64,000 nt of DNA from Solirubrum sp044628455 (lineage in GTDB: Bacteria; Bacteroidota; Bacteroidia; Cytophagales; Hymenobacteraceae), in assembly GCF_044628455.1 (NCBI RefSeq), contig NZ_JBIYZW010000004.1, positions 43,401 through 107,400 on the forward strand, given 5' to 3'. Below are positions 42,422 through 51,109 of this stretch, piece after piece. The notes beneath the pieces were generated by a model that saw only the letters and a program-made list of their open reading frames with translations, was not told the DNA's origin and ran no database searches. Both the position numbers and the translations under genes were made by a program. Within the stretch, counting starts at the first letter, position 1. Each line of letters starts with the position of its first letter.

Positions 42422-44299
42422 ATGGCAGAAATCTACCTCGCGCCCTCCTGGCTACGCTCCCCGGCGGCCCTGCTCACCCTGCTGCTGACGGCCGGGGCCC
42501 TCGGCGCCCACGGGCAGGCCCTGAACTACACCCCGGCCACCGCCACCAACCTCGCCGGCAGTTTCACGCCGCTGGGAGCGGGCGCCGCCGCCATTGCCGT
42601 GGGCGATGTGGACGACGACAACTCCGCGGCGCAACCCATCGGGTTTTCGTTCGGCTTCAACGGTCAGTCGTTTACCGACTTTGTACTGAACACCAACGGT
42701 GCCCTGAAGCTGGGCACGGCTCCGCCCAGCAGCGAGCTGGACAACTTCCTGAGCAGCTCCGATCCGGCCGATGTGAACATGCTGCTGCCCTTCAACAACG
42801 ACCTGGTGGGCACCAATGGTAGCTTCTGGGTGCAGACCACGGGCACGGCCCCCAACCGCGTGTGCACCATCGAATGGCGCGACATGACCGAGTACGCCAC
42901 GCCCGAGCAGTTCACCGACTTTGCCTTTCAGGTAAAGCTCTATGAAACCAGCAACCTGGTCGAGTTCGTGTACGGCTCGGCGACACCCGGTACCGGGGGC
43001 ACCGAGCTGGCTTACGCCTACGCGCTGGGGCTGAAAGGCTCGGGCAGCAACACGGGGCAGGTCGTGGCCGTGACCAAGGCGCAGGCCGATACCTGGGCGG
43101 CGGCCACGTTCCTCAACACCGACTACCCCGACCCTTTCCTGCAAACCTTCGACTACGACCTGACTACTCTGGCCGACCCGGGCCGCACTTTCCGCTTTAC
43201 GCCCGGCACCGCTACGCCCATTCTCGACGCGGCCGTTACCCAGGTGTACACCCTGGGCAGTTTGCCCGCCGGTTTCGGTGGGCCCCACGGGGTGGTAGCG
43301 CGCGTGAGCAACGTGGGCACCGACCCGCTCACCAACCTGCCCGTTACGCTCTCGGTTACCGGCGCCAACGCCTTCAGCAACACCCAGACTATTGCCTCAC
43401 TGGCCGTGGGCGCCTCGGCCGTAGTGCGCTTTGCCGGCTACACGCCCGCCAACGTGGGCAGCACCACGCTCACCGTCACGGTGCCCGCCGACGCCACCGC
43501 CGGCAACAACAGCCAGTCGGCCGACCAGGACGTGACCAGCAACCGCCTGGGCTACGCCGATGCCGCGGCCCCCAGCAGCAGCGTCCGCTCGCTGTCCAAC
43601 CAGGGCTTCGTGGTCAACCTGCACCGCATCGGCCAGGCCCGCACCGTGGAGAACGTGCGCGTCACGCTGGGCACCGATAACGCCTCGGTGGGCCGCACCG
43701 TGTACGGCGTGGTGCTCGACGCCCAGGGCAACGTGGCCGGCCGCTCGGCCGACTACGTGATTCAGGCCGCCGATCTGGGGCAGGCCAAGACCTTCGCGCT
43801 GACCAACCCCGTGCCGGTGGCCGCCAACACCGATTTCTACCCGGGCCTGGCGCAAACCACTCTGACGGGCGGCACGGGCAGCTACTTCCCCGTGGCCGTG
43901 CAGCCCGAAGCCCCGGTGCGCCCCGATACGGTGTACTACCGCTTTGAGGCCCCGGGCCTGGCCAACCGCCGCGGCAGCACGGCCGGCCGCCGCCTCATCG
44001 AGGCCGAGTTCCGCGTCGTTGCCGCCACCCGCTCGGCAGCCCTCGACCACGCCCTGAGCCTGTACCCCAACCCCGTGCGCGACGAGCTGACCCTGGAGCT
44101 GCGGGCCCTGGTCGCCGGCCCCAAGCCCCTGCAGGTTACGGTCACCAACATGCTTGGCCAGCCGGTGCTGCGCACGGTTACCGGCAATCAGCCCACCACC
44201 CGCCTCAACGTAGCGGGCCTGGCCGCCGGCGTATACCACGTGTGCCTGAGCGACGAACACGGTCAGTACACGGTGCGCACCATCAGCGTGCAACGCTAG
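42422..44299 (+). CDS. T9SS-secreted surface protein, paralogue of the preceding gene
   Basis: 625 residues. Signal peptide (cleavage near AHGQ). The N-terminal domain (LNYTPATATN, PIGFSFGFNG, FTDFVLNTNGALKLG), the CARDB-like domain (FSNTQTIASLAVGASAVVRF) and the sorting domain (LYPNPVRDEL to VRTISVQR) all match the preceding protein. The fibronectin III and adhesin domains are missing, so the two differ by gain or loss of these modules. The start is MAEIYLAPSW. Confidence 0.85.
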   Translation: MAEIYLAPSWLRSPAALLTLLLTAGALGAHGQALNYTPATATNLAGSFTPLGAGAAAIAVGDVDDDNSAAQPIGFSFGFNGQSFTDFVLNTNGALKLGTAPPSSELDNFLSSSDPADVNMLLPFNNDLVGTNGSFWVQTTGTAPNRVCTIEWRDMTEYATPEQFTDFAFQVKLYETSNLVEFVYGSATPGTGGTELAYAYALGLKGSGSNTGQVVAVTKAQADTWAAATFLNTDYPDPFLQTFDYDLTTLADPGRTFRFTPGTATPILDAAVTQVYTLGSLPAGFGGPHGVVARVSNVGTDPLTNLPVTLSVTGANAFSNTQTIASLAVGASAVVRFAGYTPANVGSTTLTVTVPADATAGNNSQSADQDVTSNRLGYADAAAPSSSVRSLSNQGFVVNLHRIGQARTVENVRVTLGTDNASVGRTVYGVVLDAQGNVAGRSADYVIQAADLGQAKTFALTNPVPVAANTDFYPGLAQTTLTGGTGSYFPVAVQPEAPVRPDTVYYRFEAPGLANRRGSTAGRRLIEAEFRVVAATRSAALDHALSLYPNPVRDELTLELRALVAGPKPLQVTVTNMLGQPVLRTVTGNQPTTRLNVAGLAAGVYHVCLSDEHGQYTVRTISVQR

Positions 44300-44347
44300 A
44301 CCCACTGCCCGCGCCGGGCAATGAGCGTCTGACTCCGTTTAACAAGA

Positions 44348-44389
44348 AGCCGCCCCGACAGCTGCCGTAAAGCAGGTGCCGGGGCGGCT
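44348..44389. terminator. Hairpin between convergent genes
   Basis: Stem AGCCGCCCCG (44348-44357) with its complement (44380-44389) and a structured loop. Weak T-tracts on both sides. It lies between the T9SS substrate (+) and ccmF (-) and could end both transcripts. Confidence 0.6.
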
Positions 44390-44412
44390 CCTTTAACATA
44401 AACGAGGGGGTT

Positions 44413-46992
44413 TTAAGCCACGACCTGCGGCTGGCGGACCGGACGGGCCGCCGGCTTGCCGGCAGTTGCCTGCGGGGCGCGGCCGCGTTGCCAGATGGCC
44501 ATGCCGAAGCCCAGCGTCATCAGCAAAGTGCCGCTCCAGAGCAGGTTGATGAAGGGCTTTTCCATGGCCTTCAGGATGATGTAGTCTTTCTGGGTGGTGC
44601 TCACACCGAAGGTAAACTTACCGGTGGCCGGGTCGAGGTTGTTGAAGGTAATGCGCAAACCCAGGGCCTCCACTTCGTCGGGTACGCGGCCCACCAGGCC
44701 GTTTTTCACCACGAAAATGGGGTGCACGTGGTACTGCTTGCCGTTTTCACCCGACACGATAACGTCGGCCTGCACGGCAATGTCGTCCTTGCTCAAACCC
44801 AGCCCGGCTAGGTTTTTGGCCGGCTCGGCGCCCTTGAATACGGCAATGTAGTCGTTCAGAATCAGCGTATCGCCCAGACTCACGGCCTGCTCCTGCATCT
44901 CGCTCCAGTCCTTTTCCTTGCTCGGGTCGGGCACCGACGACACGTGGGAGTAGATGTCGTGGTCCCAGAACAGCTTCACGTCGGGCGAGGCCAGCAGCCC
45001 GCCCATTTCCTGGTTGACCTGGGCCCGCGGGTACAGCACGAACTCGCGGCCCGAGGTGGTGTCGTTGTACTCGACGCGGTAGTAGGTGTCTTCGGGGCGG
45101 ATTTCGAGCGTGTCGCCGGCCTTGTAGTAGGTTTTGCCGTCTTCCTGCTTGATGTCGGCGCGGGCCAGGGCCTTGTACTCGTCGGCGGTGCGGAAGAGCA
45201 GTTCCTTGTTGACGTAGCCGGGCACGCCGGGCACGTCGTAGAACTGGCCGGTGTAGGTGAGCTTATAAGGGCCCATCTGTGCGGCCTGGTTGCGCCACAG
45301 CAGCACGTTGTCGCGGTTCAGCTCGTCGGGGAACTCCCGCGAGTACAGCAGGCCCGAGGTGTTGCGCGAAATGATGTTGGAGTAGCCCGCCGACGCCAAG
45401 ATGCCCAGCAGCATCAAGGCTACCCCGATGTGCGACACGGCGCCGCCCGAGAGGCGCACCCGGCGCCGCAGCAGCTGCAGCAGCATGGCCGCGTTGGCCA
45501 GCACCCCAAACAGGCCGGTGGTGAGCAGGGCAATGTAGGGCAGGGGCACCTGCAGGCCGTTGTTGCGCACCAGCAGAATGATCAGGCTGGCCAGCAGCAA
45601 GGTCAGAATGCCGGGAATGGCCAGGGTGTTGCTCAGGCTTTCCTTGTCGTTTTTCTGCCACCACATCAGCTGGGCCACGCCCGAAAGCAGAGCAATGAAC
45701 ACGCCCATCCACAGCTGAATCTTGGTGTAGTGGGCAATCTGGTCGGCGGGCAGGGCAAGGTTGCTTTTCACCCCGAAGAAGCCGATCAAGGCGTTGTAGA
45801 CCGGAATGCTGGTGGTTACGAACACCTGGAAGGCGCCCAGGCACAGCACCGTGGCCCCGATGAACACCCACAGCTCGGGATGGTACATGGTCAGCTCCTT
45901 GTCGGTAACCGGAATCTGCCGCCAGCGCCAGGCCAGCATGGCAATGCTCAGCACCAGGAACGCCAGCAGGTAGAGCAGCAGCTGGCCCGAGAGGCCCAGG
46001 TCGGTGAACGAGTGCACCGAAGCGTTGCCCAGCACGCCCGAGCGGGTAAGGAAGGTGGCGTAGAGCACCAGCAGGAAGGTGGCTACCACCAGGGCGTAGG
46101 CCGTGCGCAGGCCGGTGCGGCCGCGCTGCCAGAGCACCAGCGCGTGCAGCCCGGCCACCAGCACCAGCCACGGGATGTACACCGCGTTTTCAACCGGGTC
46201 CCAGTTCCAGTAGCCGCCGAAGTTCAGAGTTTCGTAGGCCCAGTAGGCACCCATCATGGTACCGATGCCCAGCACGGCGCCGCCCCACAGGCTCCAGCGC
46301 AGGGCCGGCTGCACCCACTTGGTCAGCTCGCCCTTCCAGAGGCCGGCAATGGCGTAGGCGAAGGGCACCAGCGTAAGCGCAAAGCCCAGGAACAGCGTGG
46401 GCGGGTGAATCACCATCCAGTAGTTCTGCAGCAGCGCGTTCAGGCCGTTGCCGTCCTGGGGCACCCAGTCGGGGTTGAGCTTGTATACCGGCAGGTCGGG
46501 CATGAACTCCTTCATCAGGATAAACGGCGACGAGCCCACTTTCAGGCTGCCCACCATCACGCCCAGAATCATCGACACCAGAAACAGCTGCACGAAGGCA
46601 AACACGCTCATGACCGGGGCTTCCCACTGTTTGGCCCCGCGCATGATGAAGGCGCCCAGCACCACGTGCCAGAAAATCCAGAGCAGGAACGAGCCCTCCT
46701 GCCCTTCCCAGAAGCAGGAAATCATGTAGTGCACCGGCAGGTGGTTGCTGGAGTGCGACCAGGCGTAGTAGTACTCGTAGCGGTGGCCGTGGATAATGCC
46801 GAACAGCGCCACGATAACGCCCAGCACGGCCAGGCCGTGCACCACGAACGCGCCGCGGCCGATGCGCAGCCACGATTCGTCGGGCTCCCCCAGCTTGCGG
46901 CCGCGGGCGGCCATGAAATACCCCAGCGTCGAAACCACCGCCGCCGCGAAGGCCACGATGACGCTTAAATGTCCCCAATCACCAATGCTCAT
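44413..46992 (-). CDS. ccmF: Cytochrome c maturation protein CcmF (heme lyase)
   Basis: 859 residues, about fifteen membrane segments. The haem-handling WWD-type loop reads NFGGYWNWDPVENAVYIPWL. Other family marks are HGHRYEYYYAWSHSSNHLPVHY, FWEGQEGSFLLW and NYWMVIHPPTLFLGF. The C-terminal third holds a periplasmic beta-rich domain. CcmF joins haem to apocytochrome c in the periplasm. It is the last gene of the ccm cluster. Heptamer element 6 separates it from ccmE. Confidence 0.95.
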   Translation of the reverse strand: MSIGDWGHLSVIVAFAAAVVSTLGYFMAARGRKLGEPDESWLRIGRGAFVVHGLAVLGVIVALFGIIHGHRYEYYYAWSHSSNHLPVHYMISCFWEGQEGSFLLWIFWHVVLGAFIMRGAKQWEAPVMSVFAFVQLFLVSMILGVMVGSLKVGSSPFILMKEFMPDLPVYKLNPDWVPQDGNGLNALLQNYWMVIHPPTLFLGFALTLVPFAYAIAGLWKGELTKWVQPALRWSLWGGAVLGIGTMMGAYWAYETLNFGGYWNWDPVENAVYIPWLVLVAGLHALVLWQRGRTGLRTAYALVVATFLLVLYATFLTRSGVLGNASVHSFTDLGLSGQLLLYLLAFLVLSIAMLAWRWRQIPVTDKELTMYHPELWVFIGATVLCLGAFQVFVTTSIPVYNALIGFFGVKSNLALPADQIAHYTKIQLWMGVFIALLSGVAQLMWWQKNDKESLSNTLAIPGILTLLLASLIILLVRNNGLQVPLPYIALLTTGLFGVLANAAMLLQLLRRRVRLSGGAVSHIGVALMLLGILASAGYSNIISRNTSGLLYSREFPDELNRDNVLLWRNQAAQMGPYKLTYTGQFYDVPGVPGYVNKELLFRTADEYKALARADIKQEDGKTYYKAGDTLEIRPEDTYYRVEYNDTTSGREFVLYPRAQVNQEMGGLLASPDVKLFWDHDIYSHVSSVPDPSKEKDWSEMQEQAVSLGDTLILNDYIAVFKGAEPAKNLAGLGLSKDDIAVQADVIVSGENGKQYHVHPIFVVKNGLVGRVPDEVEALGLRITFNNLDPATGKFTFGVSTTQKDYIILKAMEKPFINLLWSGTLLMTLGFGMAIWQRGRAPQATAGKPAARPVRQPQVVA

Positions 46993-47008
46993 GTCGTCTC
47001 TTCTGTGG

Positions 47009-47101
47009 TTCTGAATGTTGAACTCCGAACTTCCAAGTGGCGGTGGCTCTGAACCAGCCTGCCACGCAGGGAAATTCAGCTCTCAGCCCTCAGAATCCGG
47101 C
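47009..47101. repeat. Heptamer element 6 (ccmE/ccmF gap)
   Basis: Left arm: TTCTGAA, TGTTGAA, CTCCGAA, CTTCCAA (47009-47036). Right arm: ATTCAGC, TCTCAGC, CCTCAGA, ATCCGGC (47074-47101), the complements in the same 7-nt register. The right arm ends 1 nt from the ccmE stop codon. Confidence 0.75.
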
Positions 47102-47102
47102 A

Positions 47103-47528
47103 TTAGCGCGCCGCCGTGGCTCCCTTCACCTCGTTTTCCACGTACTTCGACGGGCACTTGAGCAGGATTTTGTCGGCCACGAACACGTCGTTGCGCATGT
47201 TGCCGGTGATGACCACCTGCTCGGACTTCTCGAAGTCCTGGGGCTTGGGGTTGAAGTACACCACCTGCTGGGCCACGCGGTTGGTATCGACCAGCGTGAA
47301 GGAGAAGTAGTTTGGGTCGAGGGTGGGGTTGTACTGCAGGCCCACGGGGTTTTTCTGCGCGTCGTGGGGCAGGCGGCCCACCACGTGCACCTTGCGCAGG
47401 TCGCCGTCGGCTGCCAGCTCTTTGGCTTCCTGGAACGAGACGTACACCGAGGCGTCGCCGGCGGTGGCCATGACAATGCTGATGGCAATGGCAATGACGA
47501 CGAGGGCCAGTAAATGCGTTTTTTTCAT
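47103..47528 (-). CDS. ccmE: Cytochrome c maturation haem chaperone CcmE, CxxxY type
   Basis: 141 residues. An N-terminal membrane anchor (about 6-22) and a periplasmic OB-fold (VHVVGRLPHD, YFSFTLVDTN, VVYFNPKPQDF, VVITGNM, VFVADKILLKCPSKY). Proteobacterial CcmE binds haem covalently through a histidine in HxxxY. Here the equivalent motif is C125-P-S-K-Y129, the CxxxY variant described in archaea and some bacteria. This points to a variant Ccm pathway. Confidence 0.93.
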   Translation of the reverse strand: MKKTHLLALVVIAIAISIVMATAGDASVYVSFQEAKELAADGDLRKVHVVGRLPHDAQKNPVGLQYNPTLDPNYFSFTLVDTNRVAQQVVYFNPKPQDFEKSEQVVITGNMRNDVFVADKILLKCPSKYVENEVKGATAAR

Positions 47529-47637
47529 GATGACTTAAGGCAGAATCAGCCGGAAATGGGGGCCGACCACTCGGCAGTCAGCCCGTTGAAACAACCGCAA
47601 AGGGCGGAAAAAATCCGCCGCTGGGAAATGATTTTTG

Positions 47638-47883
47638 TTAGTCGCGCAGCTCCCGCTCGAGGCGGCTCACTTTGCGGTCGATGGCCACGAGGTAGGCCAC
47701 CACGCCCAGCAGCACGACCAGGATGACGCCCACCACCACGTAGATCTTGCCGCTTTGACGCAGCTGGTCGGCCATTTCGGGGCCGGCGGGCTGCTGGGCC
47801 AGGGCCCCCAGCACCGGCAGCAGCAGGGCCGCCAGCAGCCCCAGGCCGCGGCGGCAGAGTTGATTAAGCCAGTTGTTTTTCAT
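47638..47883 (-). CDS. ccmD: CcmD-family small membrane protein
   Basis: 81 residues. An N-terminal signal-like segment (about 11-29, ending LGALAQQ) and a second membrane helix (about 46-68) followed by a charged tail DRKVSRLERELRD. The position between ccmC and ccmE (20-bp overlap with ccmC) and the form fit CcmD, which helps release haem-loaded CcmE from CcmC. Longer than proteobacterial CcmD because of the N-terminal segment. Confidence 0.8.
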   Translation of the reverse strand: MKNNWLNQLCRRGLGLLAALLLPVLGALAQQPAGPEMADQLRQSGKIYVVVGVILVVLLGVVAYLVAIDRKVSRLERELRD

Positions 47884-48535
47884 ACAGCTTGTGTTTGACG
47901 AAGGTCAGCCGCACGGCTACCTGCGTAATCCAGACGCCAAGCAGCGTCCAGCCAATGATGGCGGGGTAGAACACCCAGCGCATGTTGTTGTCGAGGTCGT
48001 ACTGATTGAAGCCGGGGTTGCCGCCGGCGCCGGGGTGCAGCGAGTCGGTGAGGCGGGGCAGCACAAACAGCAGCGGAATGGCCGCGCAGTAGGCGAAGAT
48101 GTTGTACACCGCCCCGATGCGGGCGCTCTGCTGCTCGTCGGTGATGGAGGAGCGCAGCACCAGGTAGGCGCCGTAGATGAGCACCGCAATGGCCGCCCCG
48201 TTCAGGCGCGGGTCCGAGGTCCACCAGGCGCCCCAGGTGTAGCGCGCCCACAGGCTGCCGGTGGCCAGGCCCAGCACCGCCATCAGCACGCCCGTGTTGG
48301 CCGACTCGTAGGCCAGCACGTCGAGGCGCACCGAGGGCTTGTAGAGGTAGCGTGCCGAGTTGATGGCCGAGGCGGTCAGGATGATGGTCATCCCAAACCA
48401 CATGGGCACGTGGAAGTACAGGTTGCGGATCGTCTCGTTGAGGATGGGCAGGCGCGGCACCGGCCCCAGCAGCCCCACAACGGTCGTGTAGAGCAGCAGC
48501 GCCACCGCCAGCACTTTCCACCAATTCTTAGCCAT
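47864..48535 (-). CDS. ccmC: Cytochrome c maturation protein CcmC
   Basis: 223 residues, six membrane segments. WWD motif in YTWGAWWTSDPRLNGAAI and haem-ligand histidine in RNLYFHVPMWFGM. It delivers haem to CcmE. The 3' end overlaps ccmD by 20 bp. Heptamer element 7 lies between ccmB and this gene, 5 nt from its start. Confidence 0.94.
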   Translation of the reverse strand: MAKNWWKVLAVALLLYTTVVGLLGPVPRLPILNETIRNLYFHVPMWFGMTIILTASAINSARYLYKPSVRLDVLAYESANTGVLMAVLGLATGSLWARYTWGAWWTSDPRLNGAAIAVLIYGAYLVLRSSITDEQQSARIGAVYNIFAYCAAIPLLFVLPRLTDSLHPGAGGNPGFNQYDLDNNMRWVFYPAIIGWTLLGVWITQVAVRLTFVKHKLYEKQLA

Positions 48536-48540
48536 GAGAT

Positions 48541-48644
48541 GTTAGAAGTTAGAACTGAGAACTTGGGCCGCCGCTGCTGAAACAGTTGGTGCAAAGTGCC
48601 CGGAAGCTACGTTCTTGGCTCTCTGCTCTAAGCTCTGCCCAATC
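48541..48644. repeat. Heptamer element 7 (ccmB/ccmC gap)
   Basis: Left arm: GTTAGAA, GTTAGAA, CTGAGAA, CTTGGGC (48541-48568). Right arm: CGTTCTT, GGCTCTC, TGCTCTA, AGCTCTG, CCCAATC (48610-48644), complementary in type and in 7-nt register. The right arm runs into the ccmB stop codon and the left arm starts 5 nt from the ccmC start. Confidence 0.78.
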
Positions 48645-49305
48645 ACGTTCGCCACAGAAAAGGGTAGAGCAGGTAAGACACGGCCACCACCAGCAGGTTC
48701 AGGCCCAGCAGCATGTACAAGGGCTCGGCGCTGGCGTCGAGGCCGTCGAGGGCGTTTTTGGCGGCTTTGATGAGCTGCAGCAGGATGGGAATAACTACCG
48801 GGAAGCCCAGCACCGGCATCAGCGTGTTGCTGTTCTGGGCTTTGGCGGCAATGCCGGAGATGAGCGTGAGCGAGGAAGCGAAGCCCAGCGCGCCCAAACA
48901 CACCACCAGCGTGAAGCGCCCGGGCTGCTGCACGGGGTTGCCCAGCACCAGCGAGTAGGCCCCGAAAGCTACCAGGCCCAAACCCAGCAGCAGCACGGCG
49001 TTGTAGGCAATCTTGGCCAGAATCACGGCTTCGGGCCGCACCAGCGAGTAGTAGTAAAGCAGGCGCCCCCGGCTTTCCTGCAGAAAGCTCTTGGCCACGG
49101 CATTCACGGCCGAAAACAGCAGGATGATCCACAGCAGGGCGTTCCAGGCCGGGGCGGGCAGCACCCCGCCGCGCACAAAACTCAGGTAACACACGAAGAC
49201 GGTGCTGCCCACGTAGAGCAGCATGCCGTTGAGGGCCGCGCGCTGCCGCCATTCCAGGCGGAAGTCCTTCTGCATCAGATACCAAATCTCGCGTAACAGC
49301 TGCAC
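48643..49305 (-). CDS. ccmB: Haem exporter-type protein CcmB
   Basis: 220 residues from a GTG start (VQLLREIWYLMQKDFRLEWRQR, the usual family start); an ATG 20 codons upstream gives a less typical N-terminus. Six membrane segments; marks include FSAVNAVAKSFLQESRGRLLYYYSLVRPEAVILAK. CcmB works with the ATPase CcmA to release holo-CcmE. First gene of ccmB-C-D-E-F; ccmA, ccmG and ccmH are not in the window. Confidence 0.9.
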   Translation of the reverse strand: MQLLREIWYLMQKDFRLEWRQRAALNGMLLYVGSTVFVCYLSFVRGGVLPAPAWNALLWIILLFSAVNAVAKSFLQESRGRLLYYYSLVRPEAVILAKIAYNAVLLLGLGLVAFGAYSLVLGNPVQQPGRFTLVVCLGALGFASSLTLISGIAAKAQNSNTLMPVLGFPVVIPILLQLIKAAKNALDGLDASAEPLYMLLGLNLLVVAVSYLLYPFLWRT

Positions 49306-49382
49306 GGCCGGTCGGTGGGTGAACGGGACGGCAAAGATACAACCCGCGGGCCGGAAGCGGGGCATACCCCCCCGAATATGTC

Positions 49383-49419
49383 AGCGGGCCGGCCCCTCAC
49401 GGAGAGGAGCCGGCCCGCT
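49383..49419 (-). terminator. GC-rich hairpin after the beta-helix gene
   Basis: A nearly perfect stem of about 16 bp (49383-49398 with 49404-49419) and a 5-nt loop. No clear U-tract on the minus strand, so termination would be weak. Confidence 0.45.
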
Positions 49420-49451
49420 GTTCAGGCTGCATCAGGCGAGCTGTCCGCGGC

Positions 49452-50975
49452 CTATTCCACCAGCAGGCGGCCGGTGGCCAGCCGGCCGTTCTGCTCGGCC
49501 TGGTACAGGTACAAACCCGCTTTCAAACCTTGCAGGGACACTACCACCCGGCCGTCGGCGGCCGCTACGGCGCTACGGCGGCGCACCAAGCGGCCGGTGG
49601 CGTCGTGCAGGCTGAGCGTCACGGCGCCGGCGGCGGGCAGGCGCAGCGTCGCCTGCTCACGGGCCGGATTGGGGTAGAGCTCGGCCACCATGGCGCGGGC
49701 AACGCGGCTGGCCAGGGGCTGACGGAAGGGCAGGTAATCCACGAAGCCCAGGGCGGCGTTGTCGGGCTTGTGCGCGATGTGGGCTTCGATGTCGGCCAAG
49801 TCCGTGGTACCCCAGTCATTGTTTTCCGCTTTCAGGTCGTCGGGGGCGTTGTTGTAGAAGTCGTACACCACGCCGCCGTTGCCGTTGCCGACCAGGCGGT
49901 TCAAGCCCACGTTGGTGGTGTCGCCGCTGTTTAGGTCGCCGAAGCTGATGAGCAAGCCGGTGGGGCCGGTGCCCGACTTGAGCACCGTTACGCCCCAGAG
50001 GTTGCCGCTGATCAGGTTGCGCGACACCACGCCGGTCTGGCTGTTGCCGGTGAAGTTGATGCCGCTGCCGCCGGTGTTGGCGTTGGGGTTGGTGTTGTTG
50101 TTGAGAATGGCGTTGCCGGTGATATAGCTGTTGTAGTTCACGCCCGTCACCGTAATGCCGTAGCGGTTGTTGCGGATGAGGTTGCCGCGCACCTCCGCCC
50201 GGGTCACGCCCCCGCCGCCCAGCAGGTTCGACAAGCCAATGCCGCCGCCCATGTTGCCGGCCACGCTGCCCTCGATGCGGCAGCCTTCAATAAGGATGGG
50301 CACGCCCGCGGCGCCGGGGCCCAGGTTGATTTGCGGGTAGTTGCCATTTTCAACATTGTTGAGTAGGAACTCACTGTTGCGGATGATGGGCGACGAGCCG
50401 CCGTTGGCCGGCGAGCTGATGGCCGAACGGGCGTTGCGCTCGAAGCGGCAGCCCTCAATCAGCGGGCGGGCGCCCAGCGAAACGCTGAGCGTGCCGCTGC
50501 CGATGAGTCGGCCGTTGAGCGTGGCCACATTGCGCCGCAGCACGCAGTTGCGCAGCTCGGCGCTGGCGCCCAGCAACCGGATGCCAGCGCTGTACTCCAC
50601 CACCGTTTTGTTCAGGCGTGAAGCGCCGGCGGTATTGGAGAAGGTGAGCGAGTGCCAGGGCGTGGCCGGGTTCAGGGCCGTAAACTTCACCGAGTCGGCG
50701 GGATTGATCAGCAGGGTACCGTCGATGTAAAACAGCGCCAGCGCGGCCACGCGAATGGTTTCGTTGGTGTTGATGCGCAGCGTGTCGGTGGCCGACAGGC
50801 GAATGGTGTCGTTGAGCTGCCATTCGGTACCCGCGGCGGTGATGTAGCTGCCCGCGGCGGCGGCCAGCTGGGCCCAGGTGTAGCTCCGGCCGGTACCGGG
50901 CGTCTGAAACTGCGCCTGGGCCCGGGGCAGCAGCCCCGGCAGCGTCAGCAACACGAGCAGTAGGAGTTTTTTCAT
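49452..50975 (-). CDS. T9SS-secreted right-handed beta-helix protein
   Basis: 507 residues. Signal peptide (MKKLLLLVLLTLPGLLPRAQAQ). Parallel beta-helix repeats fill about 95-400: short strands with asparagine turns such as IRNNRYGITVTG and ITGNAILNNN, as in pectate-lyase-like proteins. A type A sorting domain at the end (ELYPNPAREQATL to GRLLVE) marks it as a T9SS substrate. No catalytic residues are recognisable, so binding or a structural role is as likely as a lyase activity. The start at MKKLLLL is clear. Confidence 0.85.
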   Translation of the reverse strand: MKKLLLLVLLTLPGLLPRAQAQFQTPGTGRSYTWAQLAAAAGSYITAAGTEWQLNDTIRLSATDTLRINTNETIRVAALALFYIDGTLLINPADSVKFTALNPATPWHSLTFSNTAGASRLNKTVVEYSAGIRLLGASAELRNCVLRRNVATLNGRLIGSGTLSVSLGARPLIEGCRFERNARSAISSPANGGSSPIIRNSEFLLNNVENGNYPQINLGPGAAGVPILIEGCRIEGSVAGNMGGGIGLSNLLGGGGVTRAEVRGNLIRNNRYGITVTGVNYNSYITGNAILNNNTNPNANTGGSGINFTGNSQTGVVSRNLISGNLWGVTVLKSGTGPTGLLISFGDLNSGDTTNVGLNRLVGNGNGGVVYDFYNNAPDDLKAENNDWGTTDLADIEAHIAHKPDNAALGFVDYLPFRQPLASRVARAMVAELYPNPAREQATLRLPAAGAVTLSLHDATGRLVRRRSAVAAADGRVVVSLQGLKAGLYLYQAEQNGRLATGRLLVE

Positions 50976-51041
50976 GGGACGGGCGGAAAAAAGGTGAAAG
51001 CAAGGGGCACCGGGCCAGCGGCGAAGCTGCATCGGCCCCGC

Positions 51042-51072
51042 AAAAAAACAAGGCTCCGCCGAAACGGAGCCT
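51042..51072 (-). terminator. Terminator of the propeller/barrel gene
   Basis: An 8-bp perfect stem AGGCTCCG (51051-51058) with 51065-51072, 6-nt loop, and U7 on the minus strand (A-run 51042-51048). Confidence 0.88.
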
Positions 51073-51109
51073 GGTCGATGCCTAAATCTTTTGCGGGTGG
51101 GCCTCAAAC

